A stretch of DNA of 64,000 bases from a virus. The notes under the pieces are model-generated. The model was given only the letters and a program-made list of their open reading frames with translations. It was not told the origin of the DNA and made no database searches. The DNA is taken from IMG/VR virus record IMGVR_UViG_3300021599_002910, positions 62,001-126,000 of that record. One strand, given 5' to 3'. Numbering within the stretch: position 1 is the stretch's first letter; every line of letters starts with the position of its first letter. A program made the position numbers and the translations under genes. Positions 33,772-41,554 of the stretch are shown here, piece by piece.

Positions 33772-35335
33772 TAACTAATTTATCTAAAGTTTTATCTTGT
33801 AATTTAGAAAAGGCTTGTTCGGGGTTATCTACAATTGGTTCATTGTGAGTGTTGAAAGAAGTATTTAACAAAACAGGTATATTTGAAATTTTATAGTATT
33901 CATCAAGTATTTCCCAAAATTTGTAGTTCTTCTCTCTTTTTACAATCTGAGGTCTCGCAGTCTTATCTGATTTTTGGATTACCGCAGGTATTTTTTCAAT
34001 CCAATTCTCTTTAGTTTGATAACAAATAGTCATAAATTCTGCGGAGTATTTTGACTTTGTTTCAAAGAAAATTTCATCAAAATATTCTGACATTACAATA
34101 GGTGCAAATGGCATCGAATCATGTCTTTTCAACCTTTTGTTTAATTTACTATGAGTGTCTGAGCTTGTTGGTCTCATAAGAATACTTCTACCACCCAAGG
34201 CTCGTGGACCAAATTCAAATCCGTGTTGAAACCAACCGATAATTTCACCCTCATCAATATTCTTAGCGATTTCAGAAGGGTTATATATCTTTTTCTCAAA
34301 ATTATATTTTTGACTAATCAATGAAATTTGGTCATCATCATACTCTTTACCAAAAAAAACATTATCCAATTTGAATGGTTTTGTGATTTCACCCAAGTCT
34401 ACTGCTTTCTTTATACATGCACCTAAGCTTAACCCTTCGTCTCCCATAGGTGGAACAATATATATTTCCTCAACCCAAGGTAGTTGATTAATTTTTTGAT
34501 TTAATTTTACGTTGGCAAACAAACCACCAGAAAAACATAATTTTTTATAATCGGGAAATCTAGTGTGAAGGTCGTCTAAAAAATTAAGGAAAAGGTCTTC
34601 AGTTAATTTTTGTAAGTTAAACGAAAAAACCTGAAGTTTCTCTTGTGAGTCGAAATAACCTTTCCTGAACATTGTGTCTACAACAAATCTAGCTTTCGCA
34701 CCCGTATTCGATGGGAAAAATTTGAAGTCTTTGTAATCGATTATTGAATTCAGAATTTTATATATCCTCTCATCGTAAAACCCATCAGGTGCCATTCCCA
34801 TAAGTTTCCCTTCGTCTTTACACATTTTCCAAATGCTCTCTCCATTCTCGTTATATCCTCTAATTGAGGTCACACTGAATGCCCAAAGATGAGGTATACT
34901 TCCCGTTGTTGCAAAATCATAAGAATATGCCAAATTCATTTTACCATCTTCACAAAGGTAGACTTTCATTACGGTTTTGTCTCCTCCACCGTCGTATGAA
35001 ATACTTAAAACTTTTCCATCCATACCACTTGTAAAATAAGAACCATAGCAATGAGCATCGTGATGACCAACTCTCTCAAAATTATCCTTGGTCAATTTTT
35101 TTGCGAACGCATCGATTACCGGCTCAACAAAAACCCTATAATCAGCATCGTGAACATTAAGACCTGTGTATTTTTGAATTTCTTCTGAGGATAATTCTGG
35201 AAAACTGTCGAAGTTGTCACCAGCCTTAATTCTGGTTAATCTTTCTTCTTCTATACATGATACAATCTTTCCATTTCTAATTAAACACGCGGATGGACTA
35301 TGAGAACCACCAAAAAAACCATAAATCGTGCTCAT
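33743..35335 (-). CDS. NodU/CmcH-type carbamoyltransferase (copy A)
   Basis: 530 residues, close to full length. N-terminal Kae1/YrdC-like ATPase half: STIYGFFGGSHSPSACLIRN, CIEEERLTRIKAGDN, VGHHDAHCYGSYF, LSISYDGGGDKTV, LCFSGGLFANVKLN. C-terminal half: FEFGPRALGGRSILMRPTSS, MPFAPIVM, PVLLNTSFNTHNEPIVDNP. These enzymes transfer carbamoyl from carbamoyl phosphate to hydroxyl groups of sugars, antibiotics or, in some phages, modified bases. Paired with copy B just upstream. Confidence 0.88.
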   Translation of the reverse strand: MSTIYGFFGGSHSPSACLIRNGKIVSCIEEERLTRIKAGDNFDSFPELSSEEIQKYTGLNVHDADYRVFVEPVIDAFAKKLTKDNFERVGHHDAHCYGSYFTSGMDGKVLSISYDGGGDKTVMKVYLCEDGKMNLAYSYDFATTGSIPHLWAFSVTSIRGYNENGESIWKMCKDEGKLMGMAPDGFYDERIYKILNSIIDYKDFKFFPSNTGAKARFVVDTMFRKGYFDSQEKLQVFSFNLQKLTEDLFLNFLDDLHTRFPDYKKLCFSGGLFANVKLNQKINQLPWVEEIYIVPPMGDEGLSLGACIKKAVDLGEITKPFKLDNVFFGKEYDDDQISLISQKYNFEKKIYNPSEIAKNIDEGEIIGWFQHGFEFGPRALGGRSILMRPTSSDTHSKLNKRLKRHDSMPFAPIVMSEYFDEIFFETKSKYSAEFMTICYQTKENWIEKIPAVIQKSDKTARPQIVKREKNYKFWEILDEYYKISNIPVLLNTSFNTHNEPIVDNPEQAFSKLQDKTLDKLVIGNYVYTNR

Positions 35336-35336
35336 A

Positions 35337-37007
35337 CTATCTTTTGATTAAATAATTTCCTATTACTAAGTAATCGAGTTTACAACTTAACATGGTGTCA
35401 ATTGCATTCTTTGGAGTTTCAACAATTGGTTCATGAGGGCCATTGAAACTCGTGTTGAGTAAAACTGGAACTCCTGTTTTGTTATAAAAACTCTCGATTA
35501 ATTTATAAAATTTATAATTAGATTTTTCTGAAACCGATTGATGTCTAGCGGAACCGTCAATGTGAGTTACTGCAGGTATTTTATCTCTCCAAGATTCTTT
35601 TACGTTAGTCGTAACCAACATATATGGAGAAAAAACATTAGAATCAAAAATTTCACTTTGGTGTTCAAATAACACGGCGGGTGCAAACGGTCTATACCAT
35701 TCTCTTTTTTTGATGTCTGAATTAATGTGACCTGTCATCCATTTGTTGATAGGTGATGCTAAGATTGAACGATTACCAAGAGCTCTAGGTCCAATTTCAG
35801 ATTGGTCTTGAAACCAGCCTATGACCCTATTTTGAGTTAACCAATGTGAGACTTTATCAACAAGTTCGTCAAAATCATCAAATCTTTCATGATATAAATT
35901 TGGGTATTGGTTTATTGCTGAAACAATATCATTGTTAGAATAATTTTTACCTATGTAAGGAGAAAGAAAATTATTTTTTTCAATCGGACTCATAAGTTGA
36001 TAACCATACCAGGCGCACCCTAAAGGGATTCCACTATCGTCAGAGGGAGGTATGAAGTAACAACCCTCAAACAATCCTGAGTTGAGGATTTTTTCGTTAG
36101 AATTACAATTAAGGAAAGACCCACCTGCCACGCAAATATTTTCAGAATCGGTCAATTCCTTTGCTTTCTTCGCTAACATTAGAGATACCCTTTCTTGTTC
36201 CCTTTGATATATTCCAGCAACACAAGCTCTTGAGAAAAAATCTGAATCATATGTCACTTTGGGATATATTCTATTATTTGGAATGAAAATATCTCCATCT
36301 TCTGTTTCAACAATATAATGTGGAGCTTCCTCGACTATGTCCTTGTCAGCATATGACGCAAGTCCCATCAGTTTACCTGCAGGCCAAGAATTGGTATTGG
36401 GTTCATAAATTAATTGAAGTGAACCTTCAGAGTAAACGGTTCCGACAGAAACATCTTCGTTAGTATCAATCGGAACAGGATATTTTATCCATTTCTTATA
36501 AACCTCTTTGTAATCATTTTTATTAAAATGATAAATTGAAATTGCTTCTGTCCAATCTTCTTCGTGATTGAGACCTTTCCTACTAACTTTCGGATACCAC
36601 TCAGGTAATTTATTTTTTTCATTCAAAATACTACCCGATGCGTCTGCAACAACCACAACGGCATCATCGAATCCTGAACTAAAAAAAGAAGAATATGCGT
36701 GGGCCAAATGATGAGGTAAAAACTCGAATTTACCCGTAGGGTCAAACTGAAATTCTTCGATAAACTTTTTTTGAACGTCATCAACAATTTCAGTTGTGCT
36801 GTAGACAAATAAATCGATATCTCTAAAAGTATATCCTGAATTTTCAAGACAATATCTTATAGATTCGGCAGGAATTAATCCACCTTGATGTGCTCCATCA
36901 TGTTTGATTCTTGAAATTCTTTCTTGAGTAATTCCAATCAAGACTTTTCCATTTTCAACAATAACAGCACCTTTGTCGTGTCCGACAGAAAATCCTAATA
37001 CCCTCAT
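35337..37007 (-). CDS. NodU/CmcH-type carbamoyltransferase (copy B)
   Basis: 556 residues. Same architecture as copy A but clearly diverged: RVLGFSVGHDKGAVIVENGK, TQERISRIKHDGAHQ, LPHHLAHAYSSFF, VVVADASGS, NICVAGGSFLNCNSN, SEIGPRALGNRSILASPINK, REWYRPFAPAVL, PVLLNTSFNGPHEPIVETP. One base upstream of copy A. Two non-identical carbamoyltransferases side by side suggests two substrates or a heteromer. Substrate not visible; DNA-base or capsule/teichoic-type sugar modification are the options. Confidence 0.88.
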   Translation of the reverse strand: MRVLGFSVGHDKGAVIVENGKVLIGITQERISRIKHDGAHQGGLIPAESIRYCLENSGYTFRDIDLFVYSTTEIVDDVQKKFIEEFQFDPTGKFEFLPHHLAHAYSSFFSSGFDDAVVVVADASGSILNEKNKLPEWYPKVSRKGLNHEEDWTEAISIYHFNKNDYKEVYKKWIKYPVPIDTNEDVSVGTVYSEGSLQLIYEPNTNSWPAGKLMGLASYADKDIVEEAPHYIVETEDGDIFIPNNRIYPKVTYDSDFFSRACVAGIYQREQERVSLMLAKKAKELTDSENICVAGGSFLNCNSNEKILNSGLFEGCYFIPPSDDSGIPLGCAWYGYQLMSPIEKNNFLSPYIGKNYSNNDIVSAINQYPNLYHERFDDFDELVDKVSHWLTQNRVIGWFQDQSEIGPRALGNRSILASPINKWMTGHINSDIKKREWYRPFAPAVLFEHQSEIFDSNVFSPYMLVTTNVKESWRDKIPAVTHIDGSARHQSVSEKSNYKFYKLIESFYNKTGVPVLLNTSFNGPHEPIVETPKNAIDTMLSCKLDYLVIGNYLIKR

Positions 37008-37018
37008 GTATTTAAATT

Positions 37019-37294
37019 TTATTCAGAGTCCATCGGTGGTTCACCCATCATAACAGCGGTTCCCTCAGCCAAATCCTCTTCGCATTTATAGATGTGAATT
37101 TGTTCTTGAAATTTAAAAACAATTACTTTGGATGTGTCATCACCTAAATCCAAATTATTTAAAAGGTCAACAACAATCCCTTGGTTTTCTTGAAGTATGA
37201 GACTAAGTGCTCTAGCAAGTATGAGGGATGATGTTAGTGTGTCTTGGGGGTTTTTCGAATCTTGTAATTCGTTTAGTTCATTATTATTTTCCAT
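37019..37294 (-). CDS. Small hypothetical protein
   Basis: 91 residues, acidic; SLILARALSLILQENQGIVV then a strand segment KVIVFKFQEQIHIYKCEE. 11 bp upstream of carbamoyltransferase B, likely same transcript. No family. Confidence 0.55.
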   Translation of the reverse strand: MENNNELNELQDSKNPQDTLTSSLILARALSLILQENQGIVVDLLNNLDLGDDTSKVIVFKFQEQIHIYKCEEDLAEGTAVMMGEPPMDSE

Positions 37295-37295
37295 A

Positions 37296-37595
37296 TTATT
37301 CGGTTTCTTGTGAGATTATGTCACCATACTGTGACGCGGCTTTTGGATTCCTTTCCATGAATATTTCATAAGCCACTTGGAATCTACCAAGTTCAACTTG
37401 TATAGGAAATAATTCATAATAAAGTGAATCACTAACAATCTTTAAACTATCCAAACTTTTTTTTGTTTGAACTAGTTCCATTTTCGTCGGCTCAATATTT
37501 TGTTTTTCGTTAGACAATCTAATGCTAGTCCAAATGAGACAAATACTTAAAAAAACGATTACAATCTTGAGTGATTTGTTTGACATAGTATCCAT
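37296..37595 (-). CDS. Single-pass membrane protein with coiled tail
   Basis: 99 residues. Hydrophobic N-terminal anchor (LKIVIVFLSICLIWTSIRL) and a predicted coiled, periplasm-facing helix (KMELVQTKKSLDSLKIVSDS), ending GDIISQETE. Layout resembles an inner-membrane spanin (Rz) but there is no matching outer lipoprotein beside it, so this is only one option. 1 bp from the next gene. Confidence 0.55.
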   Translation of the reverse strand: MDTMSNKSLKIVIVFLSICLIWTSIRLSNEKQNIEPTKMELVQTKKSLDSLKIVSDSLYYELFPIQVELGRFQVAYEIFMERNPKAASQYGDIISQETE

Positions 37596-37612
37596 AATTA
37601 TAGTTTTTTATT

Positions 37613-38101
37613 TTAATAAATGAATGATTTTTGGAAATCCTCCCAAACTTTGCTCACGGTTACATTCTCCCCCACTAATGTTGGGGCAAAAGGTTTATGT
37701 CTCATTGGCATTTTAGCCTCTTCTGGTGTTTTATTAGATTTCTTCAAGTTACATTTGAAACAAGATGTTACAAGATTCATCCAATCATTTTTACCTCCCC
37801 TAGATTTTGGAATTACGTGGTCCAAAGTTAAGTGCTTACTTGACCCACAATAAACACATTGATAGTTGTCTCTCTTATAGATTCTATTCCTATTTGCGCG
37901 AAGATTCCTTGTGAAATGTTTGATGTATTTCAGTAATCTAATAATCACAGGTCGGACATATGTTTTGAATCCAGCAGTAATAGGGGATTCATCAGACTTG
38001 ACAATTTCTGCCTTACCCTTATCCACTAAAACAAATCCTCGTCGAATAGTAGTTACATTCAACGGGGTGTAATCATAATTTAAAACCAATACACTTCCCA
38101 T
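37613..38101 (-). CDS. HNH endonuclease
   Basis: 162 residues. The HNH core is YQCVYCGSSKHLTLDHVIPK then SRGGKNDWMNLVTSCFKCN: two C-x-x-C zinc pairs around the DH and N residues. N-terminus SVLVLNYDYTPLNVTTIRRG is typical of the HNH family widespread in Bacteroidota and their phages. May act in homing, DNA packaging or defence against rivals. Gene starts the leftward operon containing the carbamoyltransferases. Confidence 0.87.
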   Translation of the reverse strand: MGSVLVLNYDYTPLNVTTIRRGFVLVDKGKAEIVKSDESPITAGFKTYVRPVIIRLLKYIKHFTRNLRANRNRIYKRDNYQCVYCGSSKHLTLDHVIPKSRGGKNDWMNLVTSCFKCNLKKSNKTPEEAKMPMRHKPFAPTLVGENVTVSKVWEDFQKSFIY

Positions 38102-38144
38102 TTTGTAATTTTTTGCAATAATAGTTTATTTTCTAATAAAAAAC

Positions 38145-38171
38145 AAAAGGGGTCCAAAAAATGAACCCCTT
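38145..38171 (-). terminator. intrinsic terminator after small ORF 38187
   Basis: Minus-strand AAGGGGT/ACCCCTT stem with 11-base loop and T-rich tail. Confidence 0.7.
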
Positions 38172-38186
38172 AGATATGTAACGTTT

Positions 38187-38294
38187 TTAGCAATAGTTTA
38201 TGGTTCGGGGTATCCTGCGTTCCATCACCCAAGGGTTCTCATATGAACTTGTAGTTCCCAAAAGACACGAAATGTTATTGTCTAAATCCATCAT
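38187..38294 (-). CDS. Tiny late-type protein, 35 residues
   Basis: MMDLDNNISCLLGTTSSYEN then PWVMERRIPRTINYC. ATG at 38294 (a second ATG is in frame). The gene is a complete unit: TATTTATG 11 bp upstream and an intrinsic terminator 16 bp after the stop. That framing, rather than homology, is the reason to call it. Two Cys. Confidence 0.5.
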   Translation of the reverse strand: MMDLDNNISCLLGTTSSYENPWVMERRIPRTINYC

Positions 38295-38297
38295 TTA

Positions 38298-38305
38298 CAT
38301 AAATA
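38298..38305 (-). promoter_or_regulatory. late-type box TATTTATG
   Basis: Box start 11 bp before ATG at 38294; divergent from the box at 38320. Confidence 0.45.
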
Positions 38306-38319
38306 TTAAAAAAACGGTG

Positions 38320-38327
38320 TATTTATC
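38320..38327 (+). promoter_or_regulatory. late-type box TATTTATC
   Basis: GTATTTATC, box start 11 bp before ATG at 38331. Confidence 0.5.
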
Positions 38328-38330
38328 AAT

Positions 38331-38999
38331 ATGAAATTTTTTCTTTTTTACGAAGACTTATTATCCGAAGCAAGATTGATGTCGGATGAAAAATTCGATT
38401 GGATTGTTAAGAACCTCGGAGAATGGTTATTCGAGGAATTATATTCGAAACCCCAGTTGATTAATTCCTTACCAAATATGGAGCAATTCAGAACATTCGT
38501 AAAATTTAAAACGACTGAAAAGGCAAATACAGATTCAGAGTTGGTCGGTGCATTGTATAGACTTGGCGATTTCTTGAATATGTTGAGTCCCAAAGAATCA
38601 CAAACTTTCATCAAATCAGTAAGCTCAACGTTTCCCAAAATTGCATCCAAGATATTAAGATATGGAAAACCTGAACCAACAGGAAAAAGAGGAAGACCCG
38701 CAGGTTCAAAAAATAAAGAAAAACAATTTGAACCCGAAATAAAAACTGACATTGCTTTTATTCCGAAAAAACAGGAAATACCTCAACCTTCAGAACCAAA
38801 GAAAAGAGGGCGAAAACCTCTCGAAAGTCCTTTAACATCTATGGAAAGATACCTATATAAAAAAGAGGGACCTGAAAAAATCCAAAGCCTCGAAATGAAA
38901 GTTAAAGAACTTGATTCAGAGATTGACCAAACTGTTCAGAGAATCAAGAAAATAATGCAAGACATAGAAAAAAGAAAAAACTTTTTTGGTATTCAATAA
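38331..38999 (+). CDS. AT-hook DNA-binding protein with capsid-type leader
   Basis: 222 residues. Leader MKFFLFYEDLLSEARLMSDE with L-S-E at 11-13. Helical region to about 110, then two AT-hook cores, TGKRGRPAGSKNK (about 122) and PKKRGRKPLES (about 162), and a C-terminal coiled coil (VKELDSEIDQTVQRIKKIMQ). AT-hooks bind the minor groove of AT-rich DNA, which suits this genome. I infer an internal DNA-condensing or injected protein, cleaved at the leader. Late-type box upstream. Confidence 0.68.
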   Translation: MKFFLFYEDLLSEARLMSDEKFDWIVKNLGEWLFEELYSKPQLINSLPNMEQFRTFVKFKTTEKANTDSELVGALYRLGDFLNMLSPKESQTFIKSVSSTFPKIASKILRYGKPEPTGKRGRPAGSKNKEKQFEPEIKTDIAFIPKKQEIPQPSEPKKRGRKPLESPLTSMERYLYKKEGPEKIQSLEMKVKELDSEIDQTVQRIKKIMQDIEKRKNFFGIQ

Positions 39000-39014
39000 T
39001 TTTTCATAACTTTG
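38985..39014 (+). promoter_or_regulatory. host-type promoter for 39030 gene
   Basis: TTTG (38985-38988), 18 bp, TAACTTTG (39007-39014), ATG 15 bp on. Overlaps the end of the AT-hook gene. Confidence 0.55.
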
Positions 39015-39029
39015 TGAAAATTATTAAAA

Positions 39030-39302
39030 ATGCCATACATAGATATTGATATCGAACCATACGAATTCGTTCGAGCTTGTAACAAAAGTGACATCAAAGA
39101 ATTGATTAAAGAACTTGTAGATGATGGTCATCTACCTCAGGCTCTCTATAATGAAAAAGGTGATGTTAAAAAGTCCATCAAACCTACAGGGTATGGTGAA
39201 AGGGAATTTGAGGAAAAACTCGATAAGTTAAAATCAAAATATTATTCGTTAACCAACGAAGAGGAAGAATATTTTGAAAAAGTCTTCAGTAGACTTTTAT
39301 AA
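39030..39302 (+). CDS. Small charged hypothetical protein
   Basis: 90 residues: DIDIEPYEFVRACNKSDIKE, then LIKELVDDGHLPQAL and an acidic helical C-terminus. The first part resembles a recurrent small phage protein without known role. Own host-type promoter. Confidence 0.6.
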   Translation: MPYIDIDIEPYEFVRACNKSDIKELIKELVDDGHLPQALYNEKGDVKKSIKPTGYGEREFEEKLDKLKSKYYSLTNEEEEYFEKVFSRLL

Positions 39303-39311
39303 AATCCTTTG

Positions 39312-39319
39312 TATTTATT
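39312..39319 (+). promoter_or_regulatory. late-type box TATTTATT
   Basis: GTATTTATT, box start 13 bp before the ATG at 39325. Confidence 0.45.
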
Positions 39320-39324
39320 AGAAT

Positions 39325-39426
39325 ATGAAACAACTTTTTGTTAATACGAATTTAGTGTTCAGACCTACAACACCTAATGGTGATGGGGGTAATCTATGCT
39401 TAGATTCAGATACAGATGTAGGATAA
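39325..39426 (+). CDS. Tiny late-type protein, 33 residues
   Basis: MKQLFVNTNLVFRPTTPNGD then GGNLCLDSDTDVG. Flanked by a late-type box and an intrinsic terminator (39449), the same unit design as the 38187 gene. Acidic tail with one Cys. No homolog recognised. Confidence 0.45.
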   Translation: MKQLFVNTNLVFRPTTPNGDGGNLCLDSDTDVG

Positions 39427-39448
39427 TAAAAAACAAAGCCAAACATTA

Positions 39449-39481
39449 AAACCCTGAATCTTGAAAGTTCGGGGTTTTTTT
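39449..39481 (+). terminator. intrinsic terminator
   Basis: AAACCCTGAA/TTCGGGGTTT stem, 9-base loop, T run. Ends the upstream unit before the tRNA promoter. Confidence 0.75.
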
Positions 39482-39491
39482 ATTACCTTTG
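39461..39491 (+). promoter_or_regulatory. host-type promoter for tRNA block 1
   Basis: TTG (39461-39463), 20 bp, TACCTTTG (39484-39491), 9 bp before tRNA-Pro. The -33 half lies in the terminator loop. Confidence 0.6.
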
Positions 39492-39500
39492 TTTAATAAT

Positions 39501-39572
39501 GGGAAGTGGCTCAGCCCGGTAGAGCACCTGGTTTGGGACCAGGGGGCCGCAGGTTCGAATCCTGTCTTCCCA
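39501..39572 (+). tRNA. tRNA-Pro(UGG)
   Basis: Anticodon stem CCTGG/CCAGG, loop TTTGGGA; T loop TTCGAAT; acceptor GGGAAGT with TCTTCCC. Confidence 0.93.
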
Positions 39573-39578
39573 ACAAAA

Positions 39579-39652
39579 CGTCTTCTTAGCTCAGCGGTAG
39601 AGCATCTCGCTGTTAACGAGAGGGTCCATGGTTCGAGCCCATGAGAGGACGC
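39579..39652 (+). tRNA. tRNA-Asn(GUU)
   Basis: Stem TCTCG/CGAGA with loop CTGTTAA; acceptor CGTCTTC/GAGGACG; T loop TTCGAGC. Confidence 0.92.
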
Positions 39653-39655
39653 AAA

Positions 39656-39840
39656 ACAGGTGAAGACTGTGGTGGAACCCCACGGTATATGAATCCCAAA
39701 GACGCCGTCTTGATTCGCGGTATCAGAGCGGTGAGGGTAGTGTTTACTATAAGTCAGGAGTAATTAACCAAAGACGAAAATGTAACCACCAATGTAGTAA
39801 TATGTTGGTCATGATGTGTAAAAGGACACAAAAAACCTGT
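39656..39840 (+). ncRNA. structured spacer RNA A in tRNA array
   Basis: Between tRNA-Asn and tRNA-Asp, 185 bases closed by ACAGGT/ACCTGT (39656-39661, 39835-39840), with inner hairpins GTGG/CCAC, AAGAC-GCC-GTCTT and TGTGT/ACACA (39815-39830). No T-arm and no ORF of note. Role unknown; T4 also carries two stable non-tRNA RNAs in its tRNA cluster. Confidence 0.35.
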
Positions 39841-39846
39841 TCAAAT

Positions 39847-39920
39847 GGAGCGGTAGTTCAGTTGGCTAGAATGCTTGCCTGTCACGCAAGAGGTCGCGGG
39901 TTCGAGCCCCGTCCGTTCCG
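39847..39920 (+). tRNA. tRNA-Asp(GUC)
   Basis: Stem CTTGC/GCAAG, loop CTGTCAC; acceptor GGAGCGG/CCGTTCC; T loop TTCGAGC; discriminator G. Confidence 0.95.
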
Positions 39921-39933
39921 CTGGTAGAGTTTG

Positions 39934-40035
39934 TCCGTGGTAACGGTCTAATGGGAGAAATCCTTGCAGACTTCTCCATCCAAAATCCAATCATTGTTTC
40001 ACTGGTGATTGGGCTAAATGTGAAGGAAAAACGGA
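39934..40035 (+). ncRNA. structured spacer RNA B in tRNA array
   Basis: Between tRNA-Asp and tRNA-Gly: outer TCCGT/ACGGA (39934, 40031), hairpin ATGG(G)AGAA/TTCTCCAT (39951-39979) and CCAATCA/TGATTGG (39987-40012). No tRNA features. Confidence 0.35.
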
Positions 40036-40039
40036 ATAT

Positions 40040-40112
40040 GCGGGAGTAGCTCATTTGGTAGAGCGATAGCCTTCCAAGCTATAGGTGGCCAGTTCGAGCC
40101 TGGTCTCCCGCT
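40040..40112 (+). tRNA. tRNA-Gly(UCC)
   Basis: Acceptor GCGGGAG/CTCCCGC, stem ATAGC/GCTAT, loop CTTCCAA. Confidence 0.95.
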
Positions 40113-40121
40113 CAGAAAATT

Positions 40122-40194
40122 GCGGAAGTAGCTCATTCGGTAGAGCACGACCTTGCCAAGGTCGGGGTGGCCAGTTCGAGCCTGGTCTTCCGCT
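40122..40194 (+). tRNA. tRNA-Gly(GCC)
   Basis: Acceptor GCGGAAG/CTTCCGC, stem CGACC/GGTCG, loop TTGCCAA. Near copy of the preceding Gly tRNA outside the anticodon arm. Confidence 0.95.
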
Positions 40195-40200
40195 CACATC

Positions 40201-40273
40201 GCCTCCTTAGCTCAGCAGGTAGAGCAACTGATTTGTAATCAGTAGGTCGTTGGTTCGATTCCGACAGGAGGCT
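40201..40273 (+). tRNA. tRNA-Thr(UGU)
   Basis: Acceptor GCCTCCT/AGGAGGC, stem ACTGA/TCAGT, loop TTTGTAA. Confidence 0.95.
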
Positions 40274-40279
40274 CAAATA

Positions 40280-40352
40280 GGGGAATTAGCTCAGTTGGTA
40301 GAGCACTTGATTTGCATTCAAGTTGTCGTGGGTTCGACTCCCTCATTCTCCA
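40280..40352 (+). tRNA. tRNA-Ala(UGC)
   Basis: Acceptor GGGGAAT/ATTCTCC, stem CTTGA/TCAAG, loop TTTGCAT. Confidence 0.95.
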
Positions 40353-40368
40353 CTAAAATTTGAAAGTT

Positions 40369-40602
40369 ATGGAAATTTTTTGGTCTTATTATTTAATCTG
40401 TTTGGCTTATTGTCTTGTCATGTCAGTAAGAAAATGGAACAGAGATGTTATGGCAGGTGGTCTTGGTATCTCACCTGGATTAGATACTTTAGGTTTGATT
40501 ATCATGTGTTGGGTGTTAGCACCTGTTGATATTACTCTAACTTGGATACGTATCTATAAGGAAGCGGAAGAGGCAAGAAGAAACAACACAAAAATTTACT
40601 AA
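40369..40602 (+). CDS. Small two-helix membrane protein
   Basis: 77 residues from ATG at 40369. Two membrane helices (FWSYYLICLAYCLVMSV and TLGLIIMCWVLAPVDITLTW) joined by a Gly-rich loop, charged tail. Follows tRNA-Ala by 16 bp and shares one base with the next start, so it may be read from the tRNA transcript. Function unknown. Confidence 0.6.
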   Translation: MEIFWSYYLICLAYCLVMSVRKWNRDVMAGGLGISPGLDTLGLIIMCWVLAPVDITLTWIRIYKEAEEARRNNTKIY

Positions 40603-41201
40603 TGCATATCTCAGAGAAACACAAAGTTTATTGGTTTACCCCACAAAGAACAGGAACACGTTCAACTAAAGAACTTCTTCGTGTTATGGGTTTTCAAACT
40701 TTTGACCATCATTTTACATTTGATTCCAACAAAAAAGACTATTTCTTCGTATCAAACGTTAGAAACCCTTACTCTAGACTAGTATCCCTGTTTTATTTGT
40801 ATTCACATCATTTGAATGATTTTCAAAAACATTTCAAAACTTGGGTTTTCGAATCCCTCGAAAACCCGAAAATAATTAATGATTATCAATTACAATATCA
40901 TAAAAATTATGAAATTTTGGGTAGACCATTTGATAAATTCATAAAACAGGAAAATTTGGAGAATGACCTCAAGTCTTTGAAATTTTTGGATTTGGAGAAT
41001 TCCGATATCAAGAAAACCTTTGATGAGTTCATAAGTAATAACAAATTCAAAACAGAATTTGAAGGACAAATGAATGAAAAAAGGAAACCATGGAAGGAAT
41101 TTTATGATGAAGAAGTATCCAACTACGTTTATAAAATTTTTGAGGAGCAATTTCATTTATTTGGTTATCGAAAAGAATCTTGGAGAAATGTCACACCCTA
41201 A
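40602..41201 (+). CDS. Sulfotransferase-family protein (1 of 2)
   Basis: 199 residues. WFTPQRTGTRSTKELL has the 5-prime-phosphosulfate-binding loop and FFVSNVRNPYSRLVSLFYLY the 3-prime-phosphate motif (R-N-P-Y-S-R) of PAPS-dependent sulfotransferases. C-terminus ends in FEEQFHLFGY, shared with the 47974 protein (FKPHFHLFGY). Would transfer sulfate to a carbohydrate or protein if PAPS is available from the host. Membership is by these two motifs. Confidence 0.72.
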   Translation: MHISEKHKVYWFTPQRTGTRSTKELLRVMGFQTFDHHFTFDSNKKDYFFVSNVRNPYSRLVSLFYLYSHHLNDFQKHFKTWVFESLENPKIINDYQLQYHKNYEILGRPFDKFIKQENLENDLKSLKFLDLENSDIKKTFDEFISNNKFKTEFEGQMNEKRKPWKEFYDEEVSNYVYKIFEEQFHLFGYRKESWRNVTP

Positions 41202-41541
41202 TTTACATGCAAAAAGTTCCGCTAAAAAGTTTGGTGGAAAACCTGAGGATTATATTCATTTACATGAGTGGATGGATGAGACCAAAGGTTGGTTCGGGGA
41301 TTCTTTACACAGAATGTTTAGACATCATTCGGAAGGGATTTTCGAAATGGAAAAGAGGTTTGGTCCTGAATTCAAAAACAGTGATGGTAAGACAGTCTAC
41401 ACCCGATATGTTGGTGAACAACACGTAAAGGAAGATTGTAATAATTATATCCCTTCCGCAAAAGAATGGATAAACAACATGGTATCGAACACAAGGCCAT
41501 CTTGGATGTTGAAAACAATAAAATTAGAGTTCGAAGATTGA
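41188..41541 (+). CDS. DUF6915-type phage protein
   Basis: 117 residues from MSHPNLHAKSSAKKFGGKPE; ATG overlaps the previous gene's end by 14 bp, whereas longer in-frame starts would overlap much more. HLHEWMDETKGWFGDSLHRM, FRHHSEGIFEMEKRFGPEF and RYVGEQHVKEDC are the conserved His-rich motifs of DUF6915, common in phages. Function unknown. Confidence 0.75.
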   Translation: MSHPNLHAKSSAKKFGGKPEDYIHLHEWMDETKGWFGDSLHRMFRHHSEGIFEMEKRFGPEFKNSDGKTVYTRYVGEQHVKEDCNNYIPSAKEWINNMVSNTRPSWMLKTIKLEFED

Positions 41542-41549
41542 TATTTATA
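41542..41549 (+). promoter_or_regulatory. late-type box TATTTATA
   Basis: Box start 13 bp before the ATG at 41555, directly after the previous stop. Confidence 0.5.
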
Positions 41550-41554
41550 TTATC

